64,000 bases of DNA from Mycolicibacter sp. MU0083. GTDB lineage: Bacteria; Actinomycetota; Actinomycetes; Mycobacteriales; Mycobacteriaceae. The DNA is taken from assembly GCF_963378075.1 (NCBI RefSeq), contig NZ_OY726394.1:248001-312000 (forward strand), in the 5' to 3' direction. Positions 45,507-56,092 of this stretch are shown here, one piece after another. The position numbers and the translations under genes were made by a program. Within the stretch, counting starts at the first letter, position 1, and each line of letters opens with the position of its first letter. Below the pieces are notes generated by a model, which did not search any database, was not told where the DNA came from, and saw only the letters and a list, made by a program, of their open reading frames with translations.

Positions 45507-46181
45507 TCAGCGGTGCGGCGGCAGCGTGATCACCGTCGGGATCTCCGGCACCTTGGGGATCGGCGGGATGGTGATCACCGACGGCAGCGACGGCAGGCGC
45601 GGATGACGGTGGCGCGGCTCTTCGCTGGGGACCGGCGCCTGTTGCGCCGGCGGCTGCTGCTGCCGGGGCGGCGGTGCCGCCGGCGGGGCGGTCGTGCTGG
45701 GCGCACTCGACGACGTGCTCGTCGTACTGCTACTGGTCGTGCTCGTGGTGCTGCTCGTCGTACTGCTGCTGGTCGTGGTGCTGCTGCTCGACGAGCTGGT
45801 CTGGGATCCGGTGCCGCCGCTGCTGGGACCGCGACTGGTGAGCTGGATGATGCCCCAGATCACCAGTGCGAGCATCACCGCGATGAGCCCGAACCAGGCG
45901 GCCAGCACCGACCGCCGGCGGTACCACGGCGTCGGGACCGGCGCGGCGAAGTTGGCGTTGTCGGCTTGCGGCGGGGTGTCGAACGCGTTGAACGGGGCGT
46001 ACCGGGTCTGGTCGCCCGCCGGTTGGTAAACGGTGTCGCCGGGACGCGGGGAGGGGCCGGGCGGGCCGAACGGAGCGGGTGACGGACCCGGCCGTTGCGG
46101 GACGCCCCGGCTGTGCGGGAAGGCCCGGGTTTCGTCGTCGCTGGGGTTGCGGGGACCGCCGGAAGATCCGTTGCTCGCCAT
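45507..46181 (-). CDS. Single-pass membrane protein with Ser/Thr-rich tail
   Basis: The 224-residue product has a Pro/Gly-rich cytosolic part (1-88), a basic stretch (WYRRR), one transmembrane helix at about 92-114, a Ser/Thr tract of some 45 residues, and a Pro-rich end (ITIPPIPKVPEIP). It has the same overall design as the protein at 24857-25612 but is not an obvious duplicate. Function unknown; the tail is a likely mannosylation site. The ATG follows TACGAT by seven bases. Confidence 0.8.
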   Translation of the reverse strand: MASNGSSGGPRNPSDDETRAFPHSRGVPQRPGPSPAPFGPPGPSPRPGDTVYQPAGDQTRYAPFNAFDTPPQADNANFAAPVPTPWYRRRSVLAAWFGLIAVMLALVIWGIIQLTSRGPSSGGTGSQTSSSSSSTTTSSSTTSSTTSTTSSSTTSTSSSAPSTTAPPAAPPPRQQQPPAQQAPVPSEEPRHRHPRLPSLPSVITIPPIPKVPEIPTVITLPPHR

Positions 46182-46188
46182 CTGACGG

Positions 46189-46194
46189 ATCGTA
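46189..46194 (-). promoter_or_regulatory. -10 hexamer of Ser/Thr-rich membrane protein gene
   Basis: TACGAT on the minus strand ends seven bases before the ATG at 46181. Confidence 0.5.
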
Positions 46195-46236
46195 ATGGAA
46201 AGTACTGAGCGGCGACTGGGGCGAAATGGGTGGAAT

Positions 46237-46800
46237 TCAGTAGGTGTCGACGTTGTCGATGCTGACGAACATGCCGTGCCCGGTCCGGTCGTTGGAGAAC
46301 CGGGTGCCTTCGATATCGGCCTGGATCGTCCAGCCCTCGGCCCGGTAGGTCAGGTAGTCGAGGGTGACCACCGGGATGTCGCCGAGGTTGCCCAGCACCC
46401 ATCGCACGTCGCCGTCGGCGCTGACGCTGACACCGTTGGCGTGCTCACCGTCTTTCATCGGTGAATCGGTGAACTCCGCCTCGCAGTCGACCTGCGCGGT
46501 CGAGATCTGGCAGCGGGTCCGGCCGGACTTCGTCTCGATGAAGACGTAGCCGTTCTCATCCGGCGGCAACGAGATGGCGTCCGCCGGCGGGCCCGGAGCC
46601 GGCGCGGTGGTGGCGGGCGGCGGAGTGCTCGGCGCGGTGGTGCTGGATCGAGGGGGCCGCAACGACGGCTCCGGCGGCCCGCCGCCCGGGGCTGCCGTCG
46701 GTTTGCCATCGATCGTGGTGCTGCAGCCACCCAGCAGCAGGGCGGCCAGCAGTGCCAGTTGCCCGACTGCCCTGGGCTTCGCCCGGTCCGCTATCCGCAC
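46237..46800 (-). CDS. Lipoprotein of unknown function
   Basis: The 187-residue product has an Arg-containing n-region, a hydrophobic helix and the lipobox LLGGC with Cys at about residue 26, so it should be lipidated and anchored outside the cytoplasmic membrane. A Pro/Thr-rich spacer of about 45 residues leads to a C-terminal domain of about 110 residues with a cysteine pair (RCQIS and VDCEAEF). The GTG at 46800 is preceded by GGGGGAA. An earlier GTG at 46851 would bury the signal peptide, so it was not used. Confidence 0.82.
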   Translation of the reverse strand: MRIADRAKPRAVGQLALLAALLLGGCSTTIDGKPTAAPGGGPPEPSLRPPRSSTTAPSTPPPATTAPAPGPPADAISLPPDENGYVFIETKSGRTRCQISTAQVDCEAEFTDSPMKDGEHANGVSVSADGDVRWVLGNLGDIPVVTLDYLTYRAEGWTIQADIEGTRFSNDRTGHGMFVSIDNVDTY

Positions 46801-46887
46801 TGATTCCCCCGCCGACAATATTTGCGGTCCAGCGTACGCAGTCTGTGACACCAGGGGCCGGAGTGACGCGCTCGGTGGGGAGTGTGG

Positions 46888-47070
46888 TCAGGACGGGTCG
46901 CGGAACACCATCGTCGCGCCCGCGATCGCCGCCACCGCCGCGACCGCATAGCCGAGCAGTGACCACCAGCCGGTGTGTAGATACGCGGTGGCGGCCACGG
47001 TCACGATGGCGCAGAAGACCAGCACCATGCCGTAGAGCGGGGGTTTGGCGGCGTACCGGTTGCGGGCCAT
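46888..47070 (-). CDS. Two-helix small membrane protein
   Basis: The 60-residue product has two transmembrane helices (about 13-30 and 36-54) with a basic N-terminus (MARNRYAAKPP). AGGAGG lies upstream of the ATG. It starts only 15 bp after the ansP2 stop on the same strand and is probably in its operon. Function unknown. Confidence 0.75.
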   Translation of the reverse strand: MARNRYAAKPPLYGMVLVFCAIVTVAATAYLHTGWWSLLGYAVAAVAAIAGATMVFRDPS

Positions 47071-47085
47071 GTGTTTTCGGGCCTC

Positions 47086-48570
47086 CTAGTCGTCCGGATC
47101 CGGCTGCGCGACCGCAGTCGGAGACTGCACGGGGAGGGTGGGTTCGGCGTTACCGGTGACCCGCCCGCGAACCAGATACCAACCGGCGGCCAGTGCGGGT
47201 GCGCCGACGAGCACTGCGGTCCGGATCCAGACGCCGTACTCGGGATCGCACATCATCAACACCAGCACCGCGCCCAGAAACGCCAGGGACGCATACCCGC
47301 TGTAGGGCGCCAGCGGCATCCGGAACGCCGGGCGTTGCAGCGCACCGGTCTTGGTCAACGCGAAGAAACGCAGTTGGCAGGCCACGATCGTCGCCCACGC
47401 CGTGACCACTCCCAATGCGGCGATGTTGAGCACGATTTCGAAGGCGTGCTCGGGCAGGGCGGCATTGAGCCCGACCCCGAACAGGCCGATGAACCCGGTC
47501 AGCAGAATGCCGCCGTAGGGCACCCCGTTGCCCGACAGCGGTGCGGTGAACTTCGGCCCGCTGCCGTTGACCGCCATCGACCGCAGAATCCGACCGGTCG
47601 AATACAGGCCGGCGTTCAAGCTGGAGAACGCCGCGGTCAGGACCACCAGGTTCATCAGACTGCCCGCGCCGGTGAACCCGATTTTGGCGAAGAACGTCAC
47701 GAACGGGCTCTCGCCGTGCCGGTAGGCGGTGTAGGGCAGCAGCAGTGCCAGCAGGATCACCGAACCCACGTAGAAGATCGCGATCCGGGCCACCACCGAG
47801 TTGATCGCCCGCGGCATGATCTTCTCCGGTTCGGCGGTCTCACCCGCTGCGGTACCGACCAGTTCGACGGCGGCGTAGGAGAACACCACGCCGGAGGTGA
47901 CCAACACCAGCGGTAGCACCCCGGTCGGTAGGAAGCCGCCGTTCTGGCCCCACAGTTGGAAGCCGGTCTCCTGGCCGTCGACGGTGAAGCGCCCGCCCAG
48001 GAAGATGGTGCCGACGACCAGGAACGTCAACAGGGCGACGACTTTGACCAGCGCGGCCCAGAATTCCAGCTCACCGAAGAGTTTCACCGAGATCAGGTTC
48101 ATCGACACCACTGCCACCAGCGCGATCAGCGCCAGCGTCCACTGTGGGATCACATGGAATACGCCCCAGTAGTGGAAGTAGGTGGCGATCGCGGTGGTGT
48201 CGACGATCCCGGTCATCGACCAGTTCACGAAATACAGCCAGCCGGCCACGAACGCCGTCTTCTCGCCGAAGAACTCGCGGGCGTAGGACACGAAGGAACC
48301 CGAGGTGGGGCGGTGCAGCACCAGTTCGCCCAGCGCCCGCAGGATGAAGAAGACGAAGATCCCGCAGAGCCCGTAAACCAGGAACAGGGCGGGTCCGGCC
48401 TCGTGCAGGCGGCGGCCCGCACCCAGGAACAATCCGGTGCCGATCGCCCCGCCGATCGCGATCATCTGCACCTGGCGTGGGTGCAGATCCTTGTGATAGC
48501 CCTCGTCTTCGAGGGCCAGCGCGGCTTGGGGAGTCGGGTGTGGCTCGGACGAGGATGGCATCGGGCTCAT
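47086..48570 (-). CDS. ansP2: Amino-acid permease, AnsP2-like (asparagine/aspartate)
   Basis: The 494-residue product is an APC-superfamily transporter with twelve transmembrane helices and the signature [20 protein letters not shown] in helix 1. It resembles the AnsP permeases of M. tuberculosis, and AnsP2 (Rv0346c) is found in the corresponding stretch before dnaK. AnsP2 imports asparagine, and AnsP1 is an aspartate carrier in M. tuberculosis, so the exact substrate should be treated as likely rather than certain. The start is the first ATG at 48570; a second at 48561 is possible. Confidence 0.88.
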   Translation of the reverse strand: MSPMPSSSEPHPTPQAALALEDEGYHKDLHPRQVQMIAIGGAIGTGLFLGAGRRLHEAGPALFLVYGLCGIFVFFILRALGELVLHRPTSGSFVSYAREFFGEKTAFVAGWLYFVNWSMTGIVDTTAIATYFHYWGVFHVIPQWTLALIALVAVVSMNLISVKLFGELEFWAALVKVVALLTFLVVGTIFLGGRFTVDGQETGFQLWGQNGGFLPTGVLPLVLVTSGVVFSYAAVELVGTAAGETAEPEKIMPRAINSVVARIAIFYVGSVILLALLLPYTAYRHGESPFVTFFAKIGFTGAGSLMNLVVLTAAFSSLNAGLYSTGRILRSMAVNGSGPKFTAPLSGNGVPYGGILLTGFIGLFGVGLNAALPEHAFEIVLNIAALGVVTAWATIVACQLRFFALTKTGALQRPAFRMPLAPYSGYASLAFLGAVLVLMMCDPEYGVWIRTAVLVGAPALAAGWYLVRGRVTGNAEPTLPVQSPTAVAQPDPDD

Positions 48571-48640
48571 GGTGTCAGAGGCGCGGGTCGTTGTCAGCTT
48601 CTCCCGGCCGCCCGCCCCGGCGGCCGGCCCGCGGCGACAA

Positions 48641-49084
48641 TCACCCCGTGAGGGCGACCAGTGCGGCAGCGGCCAGGAAGACGGCCTCCTCGACGGTGCG
48701 CAGCGGTAGCCGGGTCGTCATCGACTCGGGCGGGTCGGGCATCCGGGCGGCGTAGACGTTCGCCGGGAACATGACCAGCATCAACAGCAGCAGACAGACG
48801 GCCGCGGCCACACGAGTGGCCGGCAGCAGTAGGCCGACGGCGCCGAGCAGTTCCAGCACGCCGGTGACGCTGACCAGAAGGCCCGGCGCGGGCAGCGCCG
48901 GCGGCACGATCGCGACGAGCTGGTCGCGTAGCGGCGGCGCGAAATGGGCGATGCCGGTGACGAGGAACATCGCCGCCAGGCCGACGGCGATCGCGCGGGG
49001 CCAACTGTCGGTGTAGTCGACCCCGAGCAGGCCGGCGATTCGGGCGAGGGCGCTGCCCGCCAGCAGCGTGATCAGCGGAGCCAT
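48641..49084 (-). CDS. DoxX-family membrane protein
   Basis: The 147-residue product has four transmembrane helices and the DoxX-like pattern of GIAHFAPP after helix 1, [14 protein letters not shown], and a late [11 protein letters not shown]. DoxX-like proteins have been tied to redox and membrane stress, but their chemistry is unclear. It is divergent from a TetR regulator, and matching 15-bp elements sit in front of both genes, so the regulator probably controls it. AGGGGGA precedes the ATG. Confidence 0.85.
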   Translation of the reverse strand: MAPLITLLAGSALARIAGLLGVDYTDSWPRAIAVGLAAMFLVTGIAHFAPPLRDQLVAIVPPALPAPGLLVSVTGVLELLGAVGLLLPATRVAAAVCLLLLMLVMFPANVYAARMPDPPESMTTRLPLRTVEEAVFLAAAALVALTG

Positions 49085-49098
49085 CTCGATCCCCCTAT

Positions 49099-49113
49099 CT
49101 AGACAATGACAAG
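49099..49113. repeat. Operator-like 15-mer, DoxX side
   Basis: CTAGACAATGACAAG matches the second 15-mer at 49142-49156 in 12 of 15 positions, same orientation, 43 bp apart start to start (about four helical turns). Confidence 0.5.
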
Positions 49114-49141
49114 TTATGCCGGTCGAGCGTAGGGTGGTGAT

Positions 49142-49156
49142 CTAGTCACTGTCAAG
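49142..49156. repeat. Operator-like 15-mer, TetR side
   Basis: CTAGTCACTGTCAAG is itself a partial palindrome and is the partner of the element at 49099-49113. It lies just upstream of the tetR -10 hexamer. Confidence 0.5.
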
Positions 49157-49164
49157 ATGTCGGG

Positions 49165-49170
49165 TAGGCT
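49165..49170 (+). promoter_or_regulatory. -10 hexamer of leaderless tetR
   Basis: TAGGCT ends seven bases before the ATG at 49178 and lies inside any reading frame started at ATG 49157, which argues for the later start. Confidence 0.5.
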
Positions 49171-49177
49171 GGCCGGC

Positions 49178-49741
49178 ATGGCTCGTTCCACCTATCACCA
49201 CGGCGACCTGCGTGCCGCGATCCTGTCCGAGGCGGCCCGGTTGGTCGCCGAGCAGGGCGCGGACCGGGTGTCGCTGCGGGAGTTGGCGCGCGGCGCCGGT
49301 GTCTCACACGCCGCCCCCGCGCACCACTTCGGCGATCGGCGGGGGCTGTTCACCGCGCTGGCCGCCGAGGGCTTCGGGTTGCTGGCCGCCGCGCTGACCG
49401 CGGCCCGTGGGCGGTTCGCCGACGCCGCGGTGGCCTATGTGCGGTTCGCGCTGGAACATCCGGGCCACTACGAGGTGATGTTCGACAAATCGTTGCTGGA
49501 CCCCTCGGACGCCGAGTTGGTCGCCGCGGAAGCCGCTGCCGGCGCCGAACTCTCCCGGGGGGTGGCCACCCTGAGCGACGCCAAGGCCTGCGCCGACCCG
49601 GCCGGTGCGCGGTTGGCGGCCTGGTCGCTGGTGCACGGGTTCGCCACGCTCTGGCTCAACGATGCGTTCGATACCGACGTGAAGGCCGAGGACCCGATGG
49701 CGACCGTCGAGCGCATCGCGCGATTGCTGTTCGACGACTGA
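49178..49741 (+). CDS. TetR-family regulator with WHG-type C-terminal domain
   Basis: The 187-residue product has the TetR DNA-binding domain at 1-55 (ARSTYHHGDLRAAIL, then LARGAGVSHAAPAHHFGDRRGL) and a C-terminal ligand domain of the type with LVHGFATLWL. Proteins of this YxHGDLR class often control divergent membrane or redox genes. Start ATG 49178 is preferred to ATG 49157 because the sequence before it has a leaderless promoter layout. The stop is followed by about 180 bp of dnaK control region. Confidence 0.88.
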   Translation: MARSTYHHGDLRAAILSEAARLVAEQGADRVSLRELARGAGVSHAAPAHHFGDRRGLFTALAAEGFGLLAAALTAARGRFADAAVAYVRFALEHPGHYEVMFDKSLLDPSDAELVAAEAAAGAELSRGVATLSDAKACADPAGARLAAWSLVHGFATLWLNDAFDTDVKAEDPMATVERIARLLFDD

Positions 49742-49815
49742 GGGGGCGGCCGCATTGGGCCGGATCTATCCGCCGGGAACAAACCCGCGACGCCGCCCGT
49801 TGACCACTTCGACAA

Positions 49816-49836
49816 GTTGAGTCAGAACGACTCAAG
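49816..49836. promoter_or_regulatory. HAIR box 1, HspR site upstream of dnaK
   Basis: GTTGAGT-N7-ACTCAAG matches the HspR-associated inverted repeat CTTGAGT-N7-ACTCAAG at all but one position. It lies about 90 bp before dnaK, just upstream of a TTGACA at 49843-49848. Confidence 0.85.
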
Positions 49837-49870
49837 TATGAGTTGACAGCAGGGACGCGAACGGAGCATC

Positions 49871-49891
49871 CTTGAGCGCAGTCCGCTCAGA
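49871..49891. promoter_or_regulatory. HAIR box 2, degenerate, upstream of dnaK
   Basis: CTTGAGC-N7-GCTCAGA keeps the CTTGAGC and GCTCA core of the HAIR repeat. It lies 55 bp downstream of box 1 and 33 bp before the dnaK ATG. Confidence 0.65.
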
Positions 49892-49923
49892 CTAGGGAAT
49901 CGTCTAACCAGGGAGGAACCACA

Positions 49924-51767
<1,844 letters not shown>

Positions 51768-51771
<4 letters not shown>

Positions 51772-52400
51772 GCCAAGAGGACTCGCGCGAACCGTCTCCG
51801 GAGACCGTAACCGTCACCGATAAGCGGCGCATCGACCCGGAAGCCGGTGAGGTGCGGGAGAGTTCCTCCGGGCCGGCCCCCAGTGGGCCGGCGCCGGAGG
51901 AACCGGCCGCCGGTGAGGGCGACGCCGCCGACGAGGCAGCGGCCGACCAGGTCGCCGAACTGACCGCCGACCTGCAGCGGGTGCAGGCCGATTTCGCCAA
52001 CTACCGCAAGCGTGCACTGCGCGACCAGCAGTTGGCGGCGGACCGCGGCAAGGCGGCGGTGATCACCGAATTCCTCGGGATCCTCGACGATCTGGACCGC
52101 GCCCGCAGCCACGGCGACCTGGAGTCCGGGCCGCTGAAGGCGATGGCGGACAAGCTGACCTCCGTGCTGACCGGCATGGGACTGGCGGCGTTCGGCGTCG
52201 AGGGCGACGAGTTCGACCCGTCGCTGCACGAAGCGGTCTCGCACGAGGGTGACGGCACGCATTCGGTGATCGGGAACGTCATGCGGCAGGGCTACCGGCT
52301 CGGCGAACAGGTGCTGCGTCATGCCATGGTCGGGGTGGTCGACACCGTCCCCGATGCCGACGACACGGTCGTCGACGGCGACGCTACCGACGAGAATTGA
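51768..52400 (+). CDS. grpE: Nucleotide exchange factor GrpE
   Basis: GrpE releases ADP from DnaK. The 210-residue product has a disordered acidic N-terminus of about 65 residues, a coiled coil ([18 protein letters not shown]), and the C-terminal beta domain ([19 protein letters not shown] and [18 protein letters not shown]). The GTG overlaps the dnaK stop (GTGA), so its synthesis is coupled to dnaK. The acidic tail is typical of actinobacterial GrpE. Confidence 0.98.
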
Positions 52401-52421
52401 CAGGTAAGGAGGTGACGCGTC

Positions 52422-53618
52422 ATGGCTCAGCGTGAATGGGTCGAGAAGGACTTCTACAAGGAGTTGGGCGTCCCCTCCGGCGCCGGCGAGAAAGAGATCA
52501 AGACCGCTTACCGCAAGCTGGCCTCCGAACTCCACCCCGACCGCAACCCGGACAACCCGACGGCCGCGGAGCGCTTCAAGGCGGTCTCCGAGGCCTACAG
52601 CGTGTTGTCCGACTCCGAGAAGCGCAAGGAATACGACGAGACCCGGCGACTGTTCGCCGGCGGCGGATTCGGTAGGCGCTTCAACGGCGGCGGTGGATTC
52701 GGCGGCGGCAACTTCGACCGGTTCAGCACCGGCGGTGACGGCAACGAGTTCAACCTCAACGACCTGTTCGGCGCGGCCGGGCAGACCGGTGGGGCCAACA
52801 TCGGTGATCTCTTCGGCGGGTTGTTCGGCCGCGGCGCCCAGCAGCGGCCCAGCCGGCCGCGACGCGGAAACGACCTGGAGACCGAGGCCGAACTGAGTTT
52901 CCTGGAGGCGGCCAAGGGCGTCGAGACGGTGGTGCCGCTGACCAGTGCTGCGCCGTGCACCAACTGCCACGGCAGTGGTGCTCGGCCCGGCACCAGTCCT
53001 CGGGTCTGCGCCTCCTGCAACGGATCCGGTGCCATCAGCAGCAATCAGGGCGCCTTCGGGTTCTCCGAGCCGTGTACCGACTGCCGCGGTAGCGGATCGA
53101 TCATCGAGCACCCGTGTACGGAGTGCAGCGGTACCGGCCGGGCATCGCGCACCCGCAACATCAAGGTGCGGATCCCCCCGGGAATCGAAGACGGAAAACG
53201 TATCCGGTTGGCCGGCCAGGGCGAAGCGGGCCTACGCGGGGCACCGTCGGGCGACCTGTACGTCAATATCCGGGTGCGCAAGGACAAGCTCTTCGACCGC
53301 GAAGGCGACGACTTGAAGGTCACCATGCCGGTGAGCTTCTCCGAGCTCGCGCTGGGGGCGACGCTTTCGGTGCCGACGTTGGACGGCAAGGTCGGCGTGC
53401 GGGTGCCCAAGGGAACGGCCGACGGCAAGATTCTGCGGGTTCGCGGGCGTGGCGTGCCCAAGCGCGACGGCGGCAACGGCGACCTGCTGGTCACCGTGAA
53501 GGTCGCGGTCCCGCCGAATCTGGACGGCGCGGCGCAGGCGGCGCTGGAGGCGTACGCGGCGGCGGAGCAGGCCGGCGGATTCGATCCGCGGGCCGGATGG
53601 GCGGGTAACCGGTCATGA
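52422..53618 (+). CDS. dnaJ1: Co-chaperone DnaJ1 (type I Hsp40)
   Basis: DnaJ delivers substrates to DnaK and triggers its ATPase. The 398-residue product is a complete type I DnaJ: J domain with HPD at 38-40, a Gly/Phe-rich linker (about 80-140), four CxxCxGxG zinc motifs between residues 179 and 239, and a C-terminal substrate-binding domain. AAGGAGGTG precedes the ATG. Mycobacteria have a second DnaJ elsewhere; this is the one in the dnaK operon. It overlaps hspR by ATGA. Confidence 0.98.
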   Translation: MAQREWVEKDFYKELGVPSGAGEKEIKTAYRKLASELHPDRNPDNPTAAERFKAVSEAYSVLSDSEKRKEYDETRRLFAGGGFGRRFNGGGGFGGGNFDRFSTGGDGNEFNLNDLFGAAGQTGGANIGDLFGGLFGRGAQQRPSRPRRGNDLETEAELSFLEAAKGVETVVPLTSAAPCTNCHGSGARPGTSPRVCASCNGSGAISSNQGAFGFSEPCTDCRGSGSIIEHPCTECSGTGRASRTRNIKVRIPPGIEDGKRIRLAGQGEAGLRGAPSGDLYVNIRVRKDKLFDREGDDLKVTMPVSFSELALGATLSVPTLDGKVGVRVPKGTADGKILRVRGRGVPKRDGGNGDLLVTVKVAVPPNLDGAAQAALEAYAAAEQAGGFDPRAGWAGNRS

Positions 53619-53989
53619 GCAAACCCGAGAAGAACTCCCGGACCTTCCTGATCTCGGTGGCCGCCGAGCTGGCCGGGATGCACGCCCAGACGTTGCGGAC
53701 CTACGACCGGATCGGTCTGGTCAGCCCGCAGCGCAGTTCCGGCGGTGGGCGCCGCTACTCCGAGCGCGACGTCGACCTGTTGCGTGAGGTGCAGCGGCTC
53801 TCCCACGATGAGGGCGTCAACCTGGCCGGTATCAAGCGGATCATCGAGCTGACCAATCAGGTCGAGGCGCTGCAGTCCCGGGTCAAGGAGATGTCGGCGG
53901 AGTTGGAGAGGTTGCGCGCCAACCGAAGCCGGGAGATCGCGGTGGTGCCCAAGAGCACCGCGGTGGTGGTCTGGAAGCCGCGTCGCTAA
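53615..53989 (+). CDS. hspR: Heat-shock repressor HspR (MerR type)
   Basis: HspR binds HAIR repeats and, with DnaK, represses dnaK and clpB until misfolded protein titrates DnaK away. The 124-residue product has a MerR-type winged helix (AAELAGMHAQTLRTYDRIGL, then GRRYSERDVDLLREVQRL), a coiled coil and a short basic tail. It is the last gene of the dnaK operon, so it represses its own synthesis. HAIR boxes are present before dnaK (49816, 49871) and clpB (56880), which makes both predicted targets within this window. Confidence 0.97.
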   Translation: MSKPEKNSRTFLISVAAELAGMHAQTLRTYDRIGLVSPQRSSGGGRRYSERDVDLLREVQRLSHDEGVNLAGIKRIIELTNQVEALQSRVKEMSAELERLRANRSREIAVVPKSTAVVVWKPRR

Positions 53990-54885
53990 CGGATGACCCG
54001 GACGGAGAACTGCGCCACGCCGGGCTCGCCCGGGTGGGCCAGCCGGTAGCCGCCCCGGCGCAGCGCGTCGGTGGGTGCGGTCATCGGCTCGAAGCAGACG
54101 ACGTCCTCGGTGGCGGGCGCATAGATCTGTGCGACCGGATACCCCCGATCGAAACGCACTTCGATGCGTCGGCCCCCGCCCGAGACGGCGAACACCGCGC
54201 CGGGGGCGAGCTGGTCGAATCCGTGATCGAACACGGTGTTGCCCAAGAGTTCTCGTCTTGCCGGATAGGGCTCGACCGCCCCGGTGGGCAATCCGTGGCC
54301 GTCGACGACGCGACAGCGCATGGCCGGCGTCTCGATCAGCCACTGCGATCGCGGAGTGTCCGGCAGCCGCAGGTAGGGGTGGTATCCGAAGCACACCGGC
54401 ACCGAGGTATCGGTGGTGGCGGTGACCGTGGTCCGCACCGTCAGCGTGCGGTCGGCCAACGTGACCGCCACCTGCAGTAGATGCGGGAACGGGAACGACG
54501 CCAGCAGTTCCGGGCGTGCACCGAAGTCCAGTTCTGCGGTGAGCGTCGACCCCGACCGCGCAATCACCCGCCACCCGGGATCGCCGGCCAGCGTGCCGTG
54601 GATGGGGGCGCCGTAGGCGTCGGTGTGCAATCCGTGGGTTTCGGGGGTGAGCGTGACGTCGGTATCGCCTACCCGATAAGCGTTGCCGCTGAGCCGGTTC
54701 GCCCACGGATACAGCAGCGGGATTCCCATGGTCTTGTGGTCGGCGACATAGGCCGCCAGGCCGCCTCGTTGGCCGAGCAGTTCCACGCCGTCTTCGGCCA
54801 GGGAGGTCCCGATCATGCCCGCGTGCGGCACGAACGTCGCCGTCAGCGACGAGGCCGGATCGGACAGCACACAGGGCTCGGTCAC
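53986..54885 (-). CDS. Aldose 1-epimerase-family protein
   Basis: Aldose 1-epimerases interconvert alpha and beta sugar anomers. The 299-residue product has a GalM-type beta-sandwich with HGTLAG, the GYHPYL motif (catalytic His) and CFEPMTAP (catalytic Glu). It is a distant member, so the sugar is unknown. It is convergent with hspR (four bases shared at the stops) and lies four bases after a flavohaemoglobin gene on the same strand, so the two form an operon. Confidence 0.88.
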   Translation of the reverse strand: MTEPCVLSDPASSLTATFVPHAGMIGTSLAEDGVELLGQRGGLAAYVADHKTMGIPLLYPWANRLSGNAYRVGDTDVTLTPETHGLHTDAYGAPIHGTLAGDPGWRVIARSGSTLTAELDFGARPELLASFPFPHLLQVAVTLADRTLTVRTTVTATTDTSVPVCFGYHPYLRLPDTPRSQWLIETPAMRCRVVDGHGLPTGAVEPYPARRELLGNTVFDHGFDQLAPGAVFAVSGGGRRIEVRFDRGYPVAQIYAPATEDVVCFEPMTAPTDALRRGGYRLAHPGEPGVAQFSVRVIR

Positions 54886-54889
54886 TTTC

Positions 54890-56056
54890 TCACTCCGATA
54901 GCGGGTCGTGTTGAATGCGTTCCGCCGGTGCGCCTTTGGCGATCAATGCGTCCCGGGTCACCCGCGTCATCTCCGGTCCCCCGCAGATCAGGATCTGCCG
55001 GTCGCCCCAGCCGCCGTATCGGGTGACCACGTCCGCCAGCCGACCGGTCTGGCGCACGTGCAGGCCGCGCGGTGGCGTCGGGTCCGGGAAATCGGCGGCC
55101 CAGTCCGGATCGCCGGCGTACTCCGACACCGGGGTCACCGACAGCCACGGGTTGTGCGCCGCGACCTGCCACAGCGTGGGCAGATCGTAGAGCTCACACG
55201 GGTAGCGGCCGCCGTAGAACAGGTGCACGCGCGGATTCACGCCCCACCGGGCCAGGGCCATGATGATCGCCCGCAACGGCGCCAGGCCGGTGCTGCCGGC
55301 CACCATCAGCACGTCACCGGCGTCGCGGTCGACGTGCAGCCCGCCATGCGGGCTCGACAGCCGCCAGCGGTCCCCGGGCCGGGTCTCGCCGACGATCGCG
55401 GTGCTGACCAATCCGCCGGAGACGGTACGGATATGAAACTCGATGGCGCCGGTCTCGTCGGGCGGTATCGACGGCGACAGGTACCGCCACGACCGCGGGC
55501 ACTGCGGCACCTCGACCTTGACGTACTGCCCCGGGTGATAGGGCAGCGGGTGATCGAGCTGCAAGCGAACCACCGCCAGATCCCGGGAGACCCGCAACTG
55601 CTCGACGACGGTGCCGTCCCACCAGGCCGGGCCGTCTTCGGCATCTGCGGCGCCACCCATCACCCCGGTGATGAGGTTCAGGGCCTCGCGGGCGGTGTTG
55701 TCCACCGCGGCCGTCCACTGCTCGGCCAGTTCGTCGCGCAGCGCGGTGTAGAGCACTTGGCGCACCACACCGTAATGCCGTTGCGTCACACCGTACTTGC
55801 GGTGGTCGCGACCCAGCTGTGCCAGGAAGGACACCGGCGTCTGCGCCCGCTGGGCGATGAACTCGCCCAGGACCCAGCGCATGGCGTGGCCGAAGGACTC
55901 CCGGGTGGCGGTCAGGTCGGCGGGGAACAGGTCGCGTGCGGCCGGGTCGGCGCCGAACCACCGGGTGAAGAACCGCGCCAGCACGCCGCCCCCGTCGGCG
56001 GGCACGGCAAACGCGTCATGCAGCAACTGCAGCGCGTCGCGGTCGTCGAGGCCCAC
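54890..56056 (-). CDS. Class II flavohaemoglobin-like protein (Rv0385-like)
   Basis: The 388-residue product joins an N-terminal globin domain (about 1-140), an FAD-binding domain (RYLSPSIPPDE, with YHPGQYVKVEVP) and a C-terminal NAD-binding domain (VAGSTGLAPLRAI, then ICGGPEMT). The proximal heme His is probably in RDHRKYGV. Class II flavohaemoglobins of mycobacteria differ from the NO-detoxifying class I and have been linked to D-lactate oxidation. The GTG at 56056 is seven bases after TAAAAT. The gene is paired with an aldose epimerase. Confidence 0.85.
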   Translation of the reverse strand: MGLDDRDALQLLHDAFAVPADGGGVLARFFTRWFGADPAARDLFPADLTATRESFGHAMRWVLGEFIAQRAQTPVSFLAQLGRDHRKYGVTQRHYGVVRQVLYTALRDELAEQWTAAVDNTAREALNLITGVMGGAADAEDGPAWWDGTVVEQLRVSRDLAVVRLQLDHPLPYHPGQYVKVEVPQCPRSWRYLSPSIPPDETGAIEFHIRTVSGGLVSTAIVGETRPGDRWRLSSPHGGLHVDRDAGDVLMVAGSTGLAPLRAIIMALARWGVNPRVHLFYGGRYPCELYDLPTLWQVAAHNPWLSVTPVSEYAGDPDWAADFPDPTPPRGLHVRQTGRLADVVTRYGGWGDRQILICGGPEMTRVTRDALIAKGAPAERIQHDPLSE

Positions 56057-56063
56057 GGCCGAG

Positions 56064-56069
56064 ATTTTA
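56064..56069 (-). promoter_or_regulatory. -10 hexamer of flavohaemoglobin gene
   Basis: TAAAAT on the minus strand ends seven bases before the GTG at 56056, so the transcript is probably leaderless. It lies between this start and the stop of the GAP-family gene. Confidence 0.5.
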
Positions 56070-56092
56070 TGCCGCGCCGACGCCGATCCCGG

